A stretch of 48,775 nt of DNA from JAIYDJ01 sp031400505 (GCA_031400505.1 JANNPZ010000002.1:1-48775); one strand, 5' to 3'; shown: positions 34,911 to 43,262, counted from the first letter of the stretch. Numbers and translations are program-made. Notes: generated by a model from the letters alone, not told the origin.

Positions 34911-34946
34911 AAAAACGCCGGGTCGGACAAATGCCAAACCCGGCGT
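34911..34946 (-). terminator. Terminator of the DUF2853 gene
   Basis: A 9-bp perfect stem (ACGCCGGGT / ACCCGGCGT, 34915-34923 and 34938-34946) is followed in the minus direction by TTTTTATG. It lies 20 bp beyond the DUF2853 stop. A second, smaller hairpin (TCTCGGG / CCCGAGA) at 34877-34898 could serve the plus-strand DUF1761 gene. Confidence 0.8.
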
Positions 34947-34966
34947 ATTCTTTTCAAATACGCAGC

Positions 34967-35308
34967 TTATCCGTAAACGGCTTCTTTGCCGAAATGCTTT
35001 GTCAGCATGTAATACACGACAGCGCGATACTTGTTCCGCTCGGACCGGCCGTAGGTCTCTACAACCGCGTTGATGGCTTCCATCAGCGCCGGGCTGTCAG
35101 GCAACGACAGTTTCTTCATCAGGAAGTTGGTTTTGACGCGCTCCATCTCGGATGTGTCAGACGAGGCGACAGTTGCGCTGTCCGCGTTGTAGATCGCAGG
35201 GCCGCAGCCGATGGTCACTTTGGTCAACAGATCCATGTCCGGTGTCAGCTTGCATTTGTCGCGAAGGTCCGCGGCATACTTTGCAATCAGGTCGTCGCGC
35301 TTGCTCAT
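34967..35308 (-). CDS. DUF2853-family protein
   Basis: The 113-residue helical cytoplasmic protein (starting KRDDLIAKYAADLRDKCK, with a VETYGRSERNKYRAVVYYMLTKHF segment near residues 86-107) matches the DUF2853 family. No function is known. It is monocistronic, with a strong hairpin terminator downstream and AGGAAAACCACG before its ATG. Confidence 0.85.
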   Translation of the reverse strand: MSKRDDLIAKYAADLRDKCKLTPDMDLLTKVTIGCGPAIYNADSATVASSDTSEMERVKTNFLMKKLSLPDSPALMEAINAVVETYGRSERNKYRAVVYYMLTKHFGKEAVYG

Positions 35309-35478
35309 CGTGGTTTTCCTCGTTGCCTGGTGGTGTTCAATTCGCCCCGGACTTCCCCCCGGAATTCGCCTGCACAGACGTTAGGGCAAAGCCAGCCGCA
35401 GAAAAAGGGAAAATTCGGCATTGCCTCCCATTGCCACTGAAGGTGGCAAAGCTTGGGTTTTTGCCAAGCGAACTCTGA

Positions 35479-35498
35479 AATCGGCGACATCGCCGATT
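35479..35498. terminator. Inverted repeat downstream of tRNA-Arg
   Basis: A perfect 8-bp stem (AATCGGCG / CGCCGATT) with a 4-nt loop lies 100 bp beyond the 3' end of the minus-strand tRNA-Arg gene, within the 289-bp gap before the DUF2853 start. There is no T-run on the minus strand, so a terminator role is uncertain. Nothing else recognisable is in this gap. Confidence 0.35.
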
Positions 35499-35597
35499 GA
35501 CCGAAAAAACGACGCGCGCCCGAACCAACTGCCCGACTGCACCAGTGTGTATGGAATGCAATTGAAACCGCCCAAAAAACAGGGGCTGTGCCAGAGA

Positions 35598-35904
35598 TGG
35601 TGTCTGCGGCGGGAGTCGAACCCACGGCCCCAGGATTCATACCACTTCGGCTTTCGCCGCCGCCCTGGGGATGCTCCCAAGGGCGTTCGTGGTCTGGACT
35701 GTCCCTTCACCCTAGGCTTTGGCCCTTAGGTGCTGCCCATCCAGTCTCTACACCTTCCCCTTGCGGGGCTTGGCTCGGGATTGGCAAGATGCAAGTGCAT
35801 CCCAGCGTTCCCCGAATTTGAGCAGATCCGTTGCACCGTTTCCAAATGCAACGCCCAATTTTCAACTAGGAATCCTGTGCTCTATCCATCTGAGCTACGC
35901 AGAC
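35598..35904 (-). tRNA. tRNA-Arg (anticodon CCT), split by a group I intron
   Basis: The 5' exon (35868-35904, 37 nt) and 3' exon (35598-35637, 40 nt with CCA) join to a standard 77-nt tRNA. The acceptor is GTCTGCG/CGCAGAC, the anticodon stem CAGGA/TCCTG, the loop TTCCTAA, and the T-arm GTGGG-TTCGACT-CCCGC. Anticodon CCT reads codon AGG. The exons are separated by 230 bp inserted directly after the third anticodon base. Neither half alone forms a tRNA. Confidence 0.93.
35638..35867 (-). ncRNA. Group I self-splicing intron in tRNA-Arg(CCT)
   Basis: The 230-nt insertion ends with G just before the 3' exon (terminal ATG, then AATCCTG), as group I introns do. At the 5' site the exon CCT and the intron start AGTT pair with AATTGGG over a GAA loop. 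This places the last exon U against G, the obligatory U-G pair of P1. A CAGTCCAGACCAC segment resembles the P7/P3 core of small bacterial tRNA introns. No open frame for an endonuclease is present. Introns at the same tRNA-Arg(CCU) site are known in Agrobacterium. Confidence 0.88.
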
Positions 35905-36100
35905 ACAATTCTCAAACCCGGTTCTAACCGGGTCGGCGCAGGTCGGCAATATGGCTGTGCGATGAAATGCGATCATGTGGCCCTGACGCGCCCCGCGCGC
36001 CCTGCTGCGGCTTTTGCGACCGGCCCGCGAAAGCGTTCTTGGACATCGGCACTGTTTGGCGCTAACACAAGTGAATGACTTGTGCGAAGGCCCGATCCCA

Positions 36101-37120
36101 TTGAGCAGACTTCCCAGCATTGATCCTCGTCGCCCTTTGACACTTCGCGATGTGTCCGAAGCGTCCGGGGTTAGCGAGATGACGGTCAGCCGGGTGCTGC
36201 GGCAGCGCGGCGACGTGTCGGACACCACCCGTGCCCGCGTTCTGGAGGCGGCGCGCCGACTGGGTTATGTACCCAACAAGATCGCGGGCGCGCTGGCGTC
36301 AAGCCGGGTCAATCTGGTTGGCGTGATCATCCCATCGTTGTCCAATCTGGTGTTTCCCGAAGTGATGTCGGGGATTTCCGAGCGGCTGGAGGATACCGGT
36401 CTGCAACCGGTTGTGGGGGTTACGAATTACTCGCCGGAACGCGAAGAGAAAGTGATCTACGAAATGTTGTCGTGGCGTCCGTCGGGGCTTATCCTTGCCG
36501 GACTTGAACATACCGATGCGGCGCGCGCCATGCTGGAGCGGGCCGGGATTCCAATTGTCGAGATCATGGACATCGATGGCCCCGCCGTGGACAGCGCGGT
36601 TGGAATTTCCCATCGCCGCGCCGGTCGTCAGATGGCCGAGGCGATCGTTGCGGCAGGCTATCGCCGCATTGCATTTCTGGGCACCCAGATGCCGAACGAC
36701 CACCGTGCGCGCAAACGGCTGGAAGGGTTCGAAGAAGCATTGCATCTTGCCGGACTGGCGCTGGTAGATCGCGAGTTCTACTCTGGTTCGTCGGCGCTGC
36801 TGAAGGGGCGCGAGATGACAGAGGCGGTGCTGTCCCGAAACCCGGATGTTGATTTTCTGTATTACTCCAATGACATGATTGGTGCGGGTGGGCTGTTGTA
36901 CTGTTTGGCGCTGGGCCTGGATGTGCCGGGCAGGATCGGCCTTGCCGGGTTCAACGGAGTCGAATTGCTGGACGGTTTGCCGTGCCGTTTGGCAACAATG
37001 GACGCCTGCCGGCTGGAGATCGGCCGCCGCGCGGCGGATGTCATCTCGGGTCGAACGCCGGTGCGCCATGTGCAAGAGTTGTTCCCGGTCTTGCAGCGCA
37101 GCGATACGATCCGGTCGTGA
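36101..37120 (+). CDS. LacI/GntR-type transcriptional repressor
   Basis: This regulator has a helix-turn-helix (TLRDVSEASGVSEMTVSRVLRQRGDVSD) at the N-terminus and a periplasmic-binding-protein-like sensor domain (from SSRVNLVGVIIPSLSNLVF on). The motif set resembles GntR-like LacI proteins that control gluconate genes, but no sugar genes are adjacent, so the ligand is open. The start is uncertain. A TTG at 36101 with GAAGG 9 bp upstream gives 339 residues, the family norm; a GTG at 36071 or ATG at 36014 would add a non-conserved tail. Its stop lies 34 bp from the convergent mtaB stop. Confidence 0.9.
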   Translation: MSRLPSIDPRRPLTLRDVSEASGVSEMTVSRVLRQRGDVSDTTRARVLEAARRLGYVPNKIAGALASSRVNLVGVIIPSLSNLVFPEVMSGISERLEDTGLQPVVGVTNYSPEREEKVIYEMLSWRPSGLILAGLEHTDAARAMLERAGIPIVEIMDIDGPAVDSAVGISHRRAGRQMAEAIVAAGYRRIAFLGTQMPNDHRARKRLEGFEEALHLAGLALVDREFYSGSSALLKGREMTEAVLSRNPDVDFLYYSNDMIGAGGLLYCLALGLDVPGRIGLAGFNGVELLDGLPCRLATMDACRLEIGRRAADVISGRTPVRHVQELFPVLQRSDTIRS

Positions 37121-37124
37121 TCGG

Positions 37125-37171
37125 CGCCTCAGGCCGCCGCGCCGAACAGACGCCTCAGGCCGCCGTGCCGA
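37125..37171. repeat. 21-bp direct repeat at the mtaB 3' end
   Basis: Two copies of CGCCTCAGGCCGCCGYGCCGA (37125-37145 and 37151-37171, one mismatch, period 26) cover the mtaB stop and the short gap to the convergent lacI-type gene. One copy contains the last mtaB codons, so this looks like a small local duplication of the gene end. Confidence 0.75.
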
Positions 37172-38417
37172 TCAGGCGGAAATTCCGAACCCCGGCAATG
37201 CGGACGGCTGACAGGACGCCTTCCGGTTGGTCGGTATCGAACGTGACTTCGGCGAAGTGCTCGGTCCGGCCCAGCCTTGGACCTTCGGTCAGCACGCGGT
37301 GCTGCTGTCCGACCTGCGCTGTCAGATAGGCCGACAGACCGACCTCTCCCACCGCCCGAAGCCGCGCTGCCCTGTCCTTGACCACCGCCCCGTCCAACTG
37401 CGGCATGCGGGCGGCAGGGGTGCCCTGACGCGGGCTGTATGGAAAGACATGCAGAAAGGTCAGGCCGCAATCCGCGACCAGATCGAGCGTTTGCTGAAAC
37501 ATCGCTTCGGTTTCGGTCGGAAACCCGGCAATCAGATCGGCGCCGAAAACCATTTCCGGGCGCAACTGGCGCGCAGTTTCACAAAACCGGATCGCATCGT
37601 CGCGCAGATGCCGCCGTTTCATCCGCTTCAGGATCATGTCGTCGCCCGCCTGCAGTGACAGGTGCAGATGCGGCATCAGCCGGGGTTCGGTGGCAATGGC
37701 CCCCAGCAGCGCTTCGTCCACCTCGATGCTGTCGATCGACGAGATGCGCAACCGCGCAAGATCGGGCACCAGCCGAAGGATGCGCATGACCAGATCGCCC
37801 AGCCGGGGCGTGGCGGGCAGGTCGGCCCCCCAACTGGTCAGGTCAACTCCGGTCAGCACGACTTCGAGAAACCCGGCGTCCACCAGCCGCTTGATCTGAT
37901 CGACCACCACCCCCGCAGGCACCGACCGCGAATTGCCGCGCCCGTAAGGGATGATGCAGAACGTACAGCGGTGATCGCAGCCGTTTTGCACCTGCACATA
38001 GGCGCGGTGGCGGCCGAACCCGTCGATCAGATGCCCCGCCGTTTCGCGCACCGACAGGATGTCATCGACCTGCACGCGTTCCGTAGTGCCGATCAGGTCG
38101 GGCACGGCAAGCCGCGCCCAAGTATCGGCCTGCATCTTTTCGGTGTTGCCTATGACATGCGCCACTTCGCGCATCGCGGCAAATGTCGCAGGTTCGGTCT
38201 GTGCGGCGCAGCCCGTCACGATGATCTGCGCGCCCGGATTTTCCCGCGCCAGACGGCGGATATCCTGCCGGGCCTTGCGCACCGCCTCGGCTGTCACGGC
38301 GCAAGTGTTCACGATCACGGCGTTTTCCAGACCGGCGGCGGCGGACAACTCGCGCATCGCCTCGGACTCGTAGGCGTTCAGGCGGCAGCCGTGGGTGGCA
38401 AAAACCGGCACTGTCAT
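37155..38417 (-). CDS. mtaB: tRNA t6A37 methylthiotransferase MtaB
   Basis: MtaB is a radical-SAM enzyme that adds a methylthio group to t6A37 (ms2t6A) in tRNA, acting after TsaD, whose gene is nearby. ATG 38417 gives 420 residues beginning TVPVFATHGCRLNAYES. The first iron-sulfur cluster cysteines are in GCRLN, CAVT and TGCAAQ. The radical-SAM motif is CDHRCTFCIIPYGRG (about 142-156), with the GVDLTSWG segment after it. The start overlaps the dapF stop by 4 bp. The upstream open frame to 38636 is inside dapF and is not coding. Confidence 0.94.
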   Translation of the reverse strand: MTVPVFATHGCRLNAYESEAMRELSAAAGLENAVIVNTCAVTAEAVRKARQDIRRLARENPGAQIIVTGCAAQTEPATFAAMREVAHVIGNTEKMQADTWARLAVPDLIGTTERVQVDDILSVRETAGHLIDGFGRHRAYVQVQNGCDHRCTFCIIPYGRGNSRSVPAGVVVDQIKRLVDAGFLEVVLTGVDLTSWGADLPATPRLGDLVMRILRLVPDLARLRISSIDSIEVDEALLGAIATEPRLMPHLHLSLQAGDDMILKRMKRRHLRDDAIRFCETARQLRPEMVFGADLIAGFPTETEAMFQQTLDLVADCGLTFLHVFPYSPRQGTPAARMPQLDGAVVKDRAARLRAVGEVGLSAYLTAQVGQQHRVLTEGPRLGRTEHFAEVTFDTDQPEGVLSAVRIAGVRNFRLIGTAA

Positions 38418-39250
38418 GCGCCGAGCGCCATCATCTCGGCTGACAGCACCCCGTCGAACACCCGCGCCACCGGCCCGGTCAGCCAGACGCCATCGCCCCG
38501 CCAATCGACGTGCAGCGTCCCGCCATCCGTCACCAGTGCCACTTGCCTCCCCGTCAACCCGCGCAGATGGGCGGCAACCGCCGTGGCACAGGCCCCCGAC
38601 CCGCAAGCGAGCGTGATGCCCGCCCCCCGCTCCCACACCCGCATCCGAAGTGTATCGGGGGCCAACAGGCTGGCAAATTCGACATTGGTGCGCTGCGGAT
38701 AAAGCGGGTCGTGTTCATAGCGCGGCCCGAGGCCCGGCAGATCGACCGCTTCGGCGTCGGCGACGAACATCACGCAATGGGGATTGCCCATCCCGACCGC
38801 CACCGGATCGCCGGGCAGGGGCAGATGCAGCAGGTCCACCGCACGGGCCAAAGGCACCGCGTCCCAGTCAAGCTGCGCCGCCCCCATGTTCACCCAGACC
38901 GCGCCATCCGCATGGCGCACCGCCTGCAACAGCCCTCGTTCGGTGCGGATCGACAACGCCGTCAGCCCCCGTTCACGCATCACCAGATCGGCGACGCAGC
39001 GGGTCGCATTGCCGCAAGCCCCGGCATGGCTGCCGTCGCTGTTCCAGAAATCAAGCGCGATGTCGGCGTCCTCGGCATCGCGGATTTCGGCCAGCTGGTC
39101 AAACCCCACGCCGCGATGCCGATCCCCCAGCGCCCGGGCAAGGGCGGGCGTCATGACCGCATTGCGGCCTTGCGACGCAATCACGACAAAGTCGTTGCCC
39201 GCGCCATGCATCTTGATGAAGCCCAAGCCGGGCGGGGATGACTGTGCCAT
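38414..39250 (-). CDS. dapF: Diaminopimelate epimerase DapF
   Basis: DapF converts LL- to meso-diaminopimelate for lysine and peptidoglycan synthesis. ATG 39250 gives 278 residues starting with FIKMHGAGNDFVV (about 11-23). The catalytic Cys79 lies in SHAGACGNATRC, and the second catalytic Cys lies in ITLACGSGACATA. Upstream in-frame sequence to 39451 lacks conservation and runs toward the tRNA-Lys gene. Coupled to mtaB by an ATGA overlap. Confidence 0.95.
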   Translation of the reverse strand: MAQSSPPGLGFIKMHGAGNDFVVIASQGRNAVMTPALARALGDRHRGVGFDQLAEIRDAEDADIALDFWNSDGSHAGACGNATRCVADLVMRERGLTALSIRTERGLLQAVRHADGAVWVNMGAAQLDWDAVPLARAVDLLHLPLPGDPVAVGMGNPHCVMFVADAEAVDLPGLGPRYEHDPLYPQRTNVEFASLLAPDTLRMRVWERGAGITLACGSGACATAVAAHLRGLTGRQVALVTDGGTLHVDWRGDGVWLTGPVARVFDGVLSAEMMALGA

Positions 39251-39458
39251 GCCGCGCGTTATACGAGAGACGCGGCGAATTTGCCAGTGCCCCGGAATCT
39301 GCCTCTGCGCACGCTTTTCTCCTTGACCCCTGACGGCAAGCCCCATAATCAGCGCCCCTGTCGTGGAGATGCTACATAAGCCTGCCAACGGGCCTGAAGC
39401 ATATTTTCGAGACGGCCCGACATGGGGGTCGGATCCAATACGCTGCGGCAAACGGTGA

Positions 39459-39535
39459 GGGCGGGTAGCTCAGTTGGTTAGAGCACGTGACTTTTAATCA
39501 TGGGGTCGGGGGTTCGAATCCCCCCCCGCTCACCA
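39459..39535 (+). tRNA. tRNA-Lys (anticodon TTT)
   Basis: This is a 77-nt cloverleaf with acceptor GGGCGGG/CCCGCTC (one G-T pair), D-arm GCTCAGTTGGTTAGAGC, anticodon stem CGTGA/TCATG and loop CTTTTAA giving anticodon TTT. The T-arm has GTTCGAATC, and the CCA end is encoded. The 208-bp gap between dapF and this tRNA holds no other recognised feature. Confidence 0.95.
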
Positions 39536-39551
39536 CTTTCCTCGGGTCAGT

Positions 39552-39573
39552 CCGCTGCAATGCGGGCTTTTTT
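39552..39573 (+). terminator. Terminator of tRNA-Lys
   Basis: A small hairpin (CCGC-tgcaat-GCGG) followed by GCTTTTTT lies 17 bp beyond the tRNA 3' end, a typical short intrinsic terminator. Confidence 0.65.
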
Positions 39574-39624
39574 CATGGCGCTGTTCTTGACGCGGCATTA
39601 TGAGGAAAAGAAAAGGAATTTGCC

Positions 39625-40371
39625 ATGGCAGACCCTCGCGCCCCACGACTGGCGGTTCTGATTGACGCCGACAACGTGCCTGCGGGCTATGCCGAGGCGA
39701 TCTTTGAAGAGATCGCAAGTCTTGGAGAGGCGTCTGTTCGGCGCATCTATGGCGACTGGTCGGCTTTGCGGTTGAACGCCTGGGCCAAGAAGGTGGCAGC
39801 GCTGGGCCTGGTGGCGGATCAGCAGTTTTCGAATACCAAAGGCAAGAATGCGAGCGACATCGGGCTGGTCATCGCCGCGATGGATTTTCTGCATTCGGGC
39901 CTGTTCGACGGGTTCGTGCTGGTCAGTTCCGACAGCGATTTCACCCGGCTCGCCGCCCGCATCCGCGAGCAGGGCCTTGATGTTTACGGCATCGGCGAAA
40001 AGAAGACGCCAGAGGCGTTCCGCATGGCCTGCAAGCGGTTCATCTATGTCGAAAACCTCGGGCTGGTCGAAGAGATGACGCCCAAGGCCGTGAAACCCGA
40101 CACGCCAGAGGAACCGCAGGCCAAGCCGGGCGGCAAGGAACCCCCCGCCAAGGCCATTCCGCTGATCATCGCTGCGATGCGGGCAATCGACCCAGAAGGC
40201 GAGTGGTATTCGCTGGGGCAGGTCGGGCAATACATCACGCAGGCCAATCCCGACTTTGACACGCGCACCTATGGCGCGGCCAAGCTTTCTGACCTTGTGC
40301 GCAAGATCAGCAGCCGGTTCGAGGTCAAGCCGGGTCCGGGTGGGCAGTTGCTGGCGCGCGACGTCGCTTGA
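39625..40371 (+). CDS. NYN-domain (PIN-like) RNase family protein with C-terminal LOTUS/OST-HTH-like domain
   Basis: The 248-residue cytoplasmic protein starts with an NYN (LabA/DUF88-like) PIN-fold domain. Acidic residues sit in VLIDADNVP (D14, D16), KNASDIGLVI and LVSSDSDFTRLA, the metal-binding set of this nuclease fold. After a Pro/Lys-rich linker (about 150-175) the C-terminal region (about 176-245, with WYSLGQVGQYITQANPDFD and AAKLSDLVRKI) resembles an OST-HTH/LOTUS RNA-binding domain. A role in RNA turnover is inferred from domains. GGAA lies near its start. Confidence 0.88.
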   Translation: MADPRAPRLAVLIDADNVPAGYAEAIFEEIASLGEASVRRIYGDWSALRLNAWAKKVAALGLVADQQFSNTKGKNASDIGLVIAAMDFLHSGLFDGFVLVSSDSDFTRLAARIREQGLDVYGIGEKKTPEAFRMACKRFIYVENLGLVEEMTPKAVKPDTPEEPQAKPGGKEPPAKAIPLIIAAMRAIDPEGEWYSLGQVGQYITQANPDFDTRTYGAAKLSDLVRKISSRFEVKPGPGGQLLARDVA

Positions 40372-40375
40372 GCCT

Positions 40376-41065
40376 CTAGCGCGGCAGGCTGGCCAGAATT
40401 GCCCGCGCGGCGGCGGCGGGGTCTGCCGCGGCCCAGACGGGGCGGCCAACGACGATATGATCCGCCCCGTTGCGCAGCGCCTCGGCCGGGGTTGCGGTGC
40501 GTTTCTGGTCGCCCTTATCGGCCATCGCAGGCCGCACGCCCGGGGTTACGATCAACCGACCGACAGCCTGCGGCAGCGCGCGAATCGCTGCGGCCTCGTG
40601 CGGCGAGGCGATGACGCCATCCGCCCCGGCCTCGAACGCGCGGGCGGCGCGTTCCACCGTGATGTCGCCCAGATCACCGGACTTGATCAGGTTGGCATCC
40701 AGATCGGCCCGGTCAAGCGAGGTCAGGATGGTGACGGCGAGGATCTTCAGCTTTGATCCGCCCTTGCCCGTGGCGGCGGCACCGACCACCTGCGGATCGC
40801 CCTGCACCGTCAGGAAGTCGAGGTCGTATTGCGAAAGGCCCCGCACGGCGGTTTCAATTGTCGCGCCGATATCGAATAGTTTGAGATCCAGAAAGATCCG
40901 CTTGCCGTGTTCGCCCGCAAGCTCGTTCGCAAGCGCAAGCCCGCCCCCGGTCAGCATCCCCAGCCCGATCTTGTAAAAGCTGACCGTGTCGCCAAGCCGT
41001 GCAGCAAGGTCGAGGCCATGGACGATGTTTGGCACATCAAGGGCAACGATCAGGCGGTCATCCAT
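40376..41065 (-). CDS. pyrF: Orotidine-5'-phosphate decarboxylase PyrF
   Basis: PyrF makes UMP from OMP. ATG 41065 gives 229 residues beginning DDRLIVALDVP. Lys32 is in FYKIGLGML, and the catalytic D60-x-K62-x-x-D65 array is in FLDLKLFDIG. The C-terminal phosphate-binding loop VVGRPVW (about 208-214) is present. The 16 codons upstream in frame are not conserved. It converges closely on the NYN gene, leaving only a few bases between stops. Confidence 0.95.
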   Translation of the reverse strand: MDDRLIVALDVPNIVHGLDLAARLGDTVSFYKIGLGMLTGGGLALANELAGEHGKRIFLDLKLFDIGATIETAVRGLSQYDLDFLTVQGDPQVVGAAATGKGGSKLKILAVTILTSLDRADLDANLIKSGDLGDITVERAARAFEAGADGVIASPHEAAAIRALPQAVGRLIVTPGVRPAMADKGDQKRTATPAEALRNGADHIVVGRPVWAAADPAAAARAILASLPR

Positions 41066-41178
41066 GGCAGGCTCCTTTTGCGGCGTGATGGGCGGTGCGG
41101 TGCGGGGTGTCAAGGGCGACAGCTTTCTTGACAGCGCGCGGGCTTTGCCGCTGTGCTGCGGGTAAAGCGGGGTTGGGC

Positions 41179-41952
41179 ATGGAAATCAACGTGACGTTCG
41201 AGCGGCCAGACGACGGGCCCAAGGCGGGGCCCGTAACGGTGGGCTGGTTTTTGACATCGGACAAGGGGGCGGTGCTTTACGATCCGCCTGAACGGCTGAT
41301 GTTCCGTCAGACCAACAAGGCCCATGCCAAAAGCGCCAGCCGCTGTCCGGCGGTGGTGCAGATGGAGTCGCGGTACTTCGTTGTGAAATGCCCCTTCGAC
41401 ATCCACGTGGGATTTGGGCGCGACGACAAGGGAAAGGCGCATCTGGTCAACCGCGCCAGTGTCGGCTCGCCCATTCGGGGCAACAAGCTGGGCGAGGTGC
41501 TGACGCTGGTGTCCGAGGTCGAGTGGCGCTATCCCGACCGGCCCACGGTGCAGTTGACGCTGCCCTACTGCTTTATCGCGGACGAGTTGGTGTATCTGAC
41601 CCAGATCGCGGCCTTTGCACATTACCGGCCCGATCCTTTGCCCGGCACGATCTTTGGCGGCCGGTTTCCGGTGAATGTCTGGCCCCGGCCGATCATGTGG
41701 GCGTTCGAGTGGCATGAACCGGCAAAGGACATCGTGCTGCGTCGGGGCGAGCCGCTGTTCTACGTGCAGTTCGAGGCCGAGGGGCCGGATCGCCCGGTGC
41801 AGGTGGTCGAAGTCGAGCGGACGGCAGAGCTTGCGAAATACGTCGAACAGATCGGCGGGGTGGTGAACTATGTCAACCAGACTTTCGCGCTGTTCAAGGC
41901 GGCAGAGGCGCTGCGGCCCGCGCGGTTGGTCGTGCCGAAAGCGCGGGACTAG
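41179..41952 (+). CDS. Conserved hypothetical protein
   Basis: The 257-residue product (ATG 41179) has no signal peptide or membrane segment. It is rich in aromatic residues and beta-strand-like segments (RYFVVKCPFDIHVGFG, VQLTLPYCFIADELVYLTQ, PRPIMWAFEWHEP). I do not recognise the family. It is followed after 39 bp by a TolB-like gene in the same direction, and the two may form a transcript, although a GC-rich palindrome lies between them. Confidence 0.78.
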   Translation: MEINVTFERPDDGPKAGPVTVGWFLTSDKGAVLYDPPERLMFRQTNKAHAKSASRCPAVVQMESRYFVVKCPFDIHVGFGRDDKGKAHLVNRASVGSPIRGNKLGEVLTLVSEVEWRYPDRPTVQLTLPYCFIADELVYLTQIAAFAHYRPDPLPGTIFGGRFPVNVWPRPIMWAFEWHEPAKDIVLRRGEPLFYVQFEAEGPDRPVQVVEVERTAELAKYVEQIGGVVNYVNQTFALFKAAEALRPARLVVPKARD

Positions 41953-41959
41953 GCGGGGT

Positions 41960-41977
41960 GGCGGGGTGAACCCCGCC
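41960..41977. repeat. GC-rich palindrome of Rhodobacteraceae type
   Basis: A perfect palindrome GGCGGGGT-GA-ACCCCGCC lies in the 39-bp gap between two plus-strand genes. Palindromes very like this (flanked by CCTACG) occur repeatedly between genes in Rhodobacteraceae genomes, to my recollection. There is no T-run, so it is a REP-like element or mRNA hairpin rather than a clear terminator. Confidence 0.5.
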
Positions 41978-41991
41978 CTACGGGAGGCGGC

Positions 41992-42813
41992 ATGGTCAGT
42001 TCGCTGGAAATCTATGATCTGAAGATGAGGCGCTGCCGGGTGGTCTTGCAGACCGTGGCGCGGATCGAAGCGCCGAACTGGGACCCGTCGGGCGAGACGC
42101 TGTTGGTCAACAGCGGCGGGCGGCTCTTTCGGGTGCCGCTGGCCGCGCCGGCCCTTGTGCCGGTGGATACCGGCTTTGCCGACCGGTGCAACAACGATCA
42201 CGGGATCAGCCCGGATGGCCGGATGATCGTGTTCTCGGCGCATCGCGGCCGGGGGAGCGAGATGTTCCTGATGCCGGCAAAGGGGGGCACACCGGTGCTG
42301 ATCAACCCCGAGGCCCCAAGCTGGTGGCACAGCTGGTCGCCCGACGGTGCGCGGCTGGCTTATGTCGCGGCCCGGGGCGGCAGCCGGGTGGTCGATGTCT
42401 ACACCATGGCCGTGGCGGGCGGGGCCGAGACGCGCCTGACCTTTGGCGAGGGGCACAGCGACGGGCCGGACTATTCGGCAGACGGGACGCGGATTTACTA
42501 CAACTGCGACCGGGGCGGTCACGCGCAGATCTGGGTGATGGGGGCGGACGGGGCGGACCAGCGCCGTCTGTTTGCCGATGACTGCGTCAACTGGTTTCCG
42601 CATCCGTCGCCCTGCGGGAAGCATCTGTTGTATCTGGCCTATCCGCCAGGCACCGAGGGGCATCCGGCGGATTTGCCCGTCGCGCTGTGCCTGTGTGACC
42701 CCGAGGGGGGTGACCGGCGGCGCGTGCTTGAGTTCATCGGCGGGCAGGGCAGCATCAACGTGCCATGTTGGGCACCGGACGGATCGGCCTTTGCGTTTGT
42801 GCGGTATGGGTGA
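41992..42813 (+). CDS. TolB-like beta-propeller (PD40 repeat) protein
   Basis: The 273-residue protein has about six WD40-like PD40 repeats, visible as NWDPSGETLLV, GISPDGRMIVF, SWSPDGARLAY, DYSADGTRIYY, HPSPCGKHLLY and CWAPDGSAFAF. This predicts a six-bladed propeller like the C-terminal half of TolB. Unlike TolB it has no signal peptide and no N-terminal domain, so it should be cytoplasmic. Function unknown; possibly a sugar- or peptide-interacting protein (inference). Confidence 0.83.
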   Translation: MVSSLEIYDLKMRRCRVVLQTVARIEAPNWDPSGETLLVNSGGRLFRVPLAAPALVPVDTGFADRCNNDHGISPDGRMIVFSAHRGRGSEMFLMPAKGGTPVLINPEAPSWWHSWSPDGARLAYVAARGGSRVVDVYTMAVAGGAETRLTFGEGHSDGPDYSADGTRIYYNCDRGGHAQIWVMGADGADQRRLFADDCVNWFPHPSPCGKHLLYLAYPPGTEGHPADLPVALCLCDPEGGDRRRVLEFIGGQGSINVPCWAPDGSAFAFVRYG

Positions 42814-42834
42814 AAGGCGGGACTCGCGGACAGG

Positions 42835-42885
42835 GTGGGGGCCTTCTGCCCCCACACCCCCGATGATATTTCTGCCAAGATGAAA
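42835..42885 (+). terminator. Hairpin plus conserved GATATTT tail (Rhodobacteraceae-type)
   Basis: A perfect 8-bp stem GTGGGGGC / GCCCCCAC with a CTTCT loop (42835-42855) is followed by CCCCCGATGATATTTCTG and CCAAGATGAAA. From memory, this hairpin-plus-tail arrangement recurs at the ends of genes in Rhodobacteraceae. It lies between the convergent TolB-like gene and the small gene at 42891 and may serve as a terminator. Confidence 0.6.
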
Positions 42886-42890
42886 GCAGG

Positions 42891-43262
42891 TCACGCCACG
42901 GTCAGCGGCGGCGGGATCAGCAGGCGCTTGGGGTCGCCCCAGACCGAGACGTGAATCTCAGGCTCGGGTGCGAGGTGTTCGGGGGTCAGGCCGACAATGC
43001 GGATACGGAACGGCTCGCCTGCCGCGACGGCGGGGGAAATGAGTGCCGCGTCCGCAGGCGCAAGAAATCCCAGCAGGCGCAGCGGGCGGTGCGGGATCAT
43101 GCCGAGCCTATAGCGCTGAACGGCGGCGAAAATGCCGATCCAGCGATCCGCCGTGGCCTGCATCACCGCCGTGTCGCCAAGAGCCAAACCGGTACGGGCG
43201 ACATGAAGTTGCAGGTCAACCAGACGGGTCATCGACAGAATGGGTTGTAAGGGATCGTTCAT
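42891..43262 (-). CDS. Conserved hypothetical protein
   Basis: The 123-residue product (ATG 43262) has no signal peptide or membrane helix. The N-terminal half is helical (MTRLVDLQLHVARTGLALGD) and the C-terminal half beta-rich (EPFRIRIVGLTPEHLAPEPEIHV). It is the start of an apparent large minus-strand frame only because the opposite strand of clpB is also open; the real gene begins at 43262. The family is not recognised. The 249-bp gap to clpB holds the divergent promoters and no other gene seen. Confidence 0.65.
   Translation of the reverse strand: MNDPLQPILSMTRLVDLQLHVARTGLALGDTAVMQATADRWIGIFAAVQRYRLGMIPHRPLRLLGFLAPADAALISPAVAAGEPFRIRIVGLTPEHLAPEPEIHVSVWGDPKRLLIPPPLTVA

Noticed and set aside
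41110..42894. A 594-codon minus-strand open frame opposite the hypothetical and TolB-like genes
   Set aside because: Pro/Arg/His-rich shadow across two well-formed plus-strand genes; no ribosome-binding site or domain.
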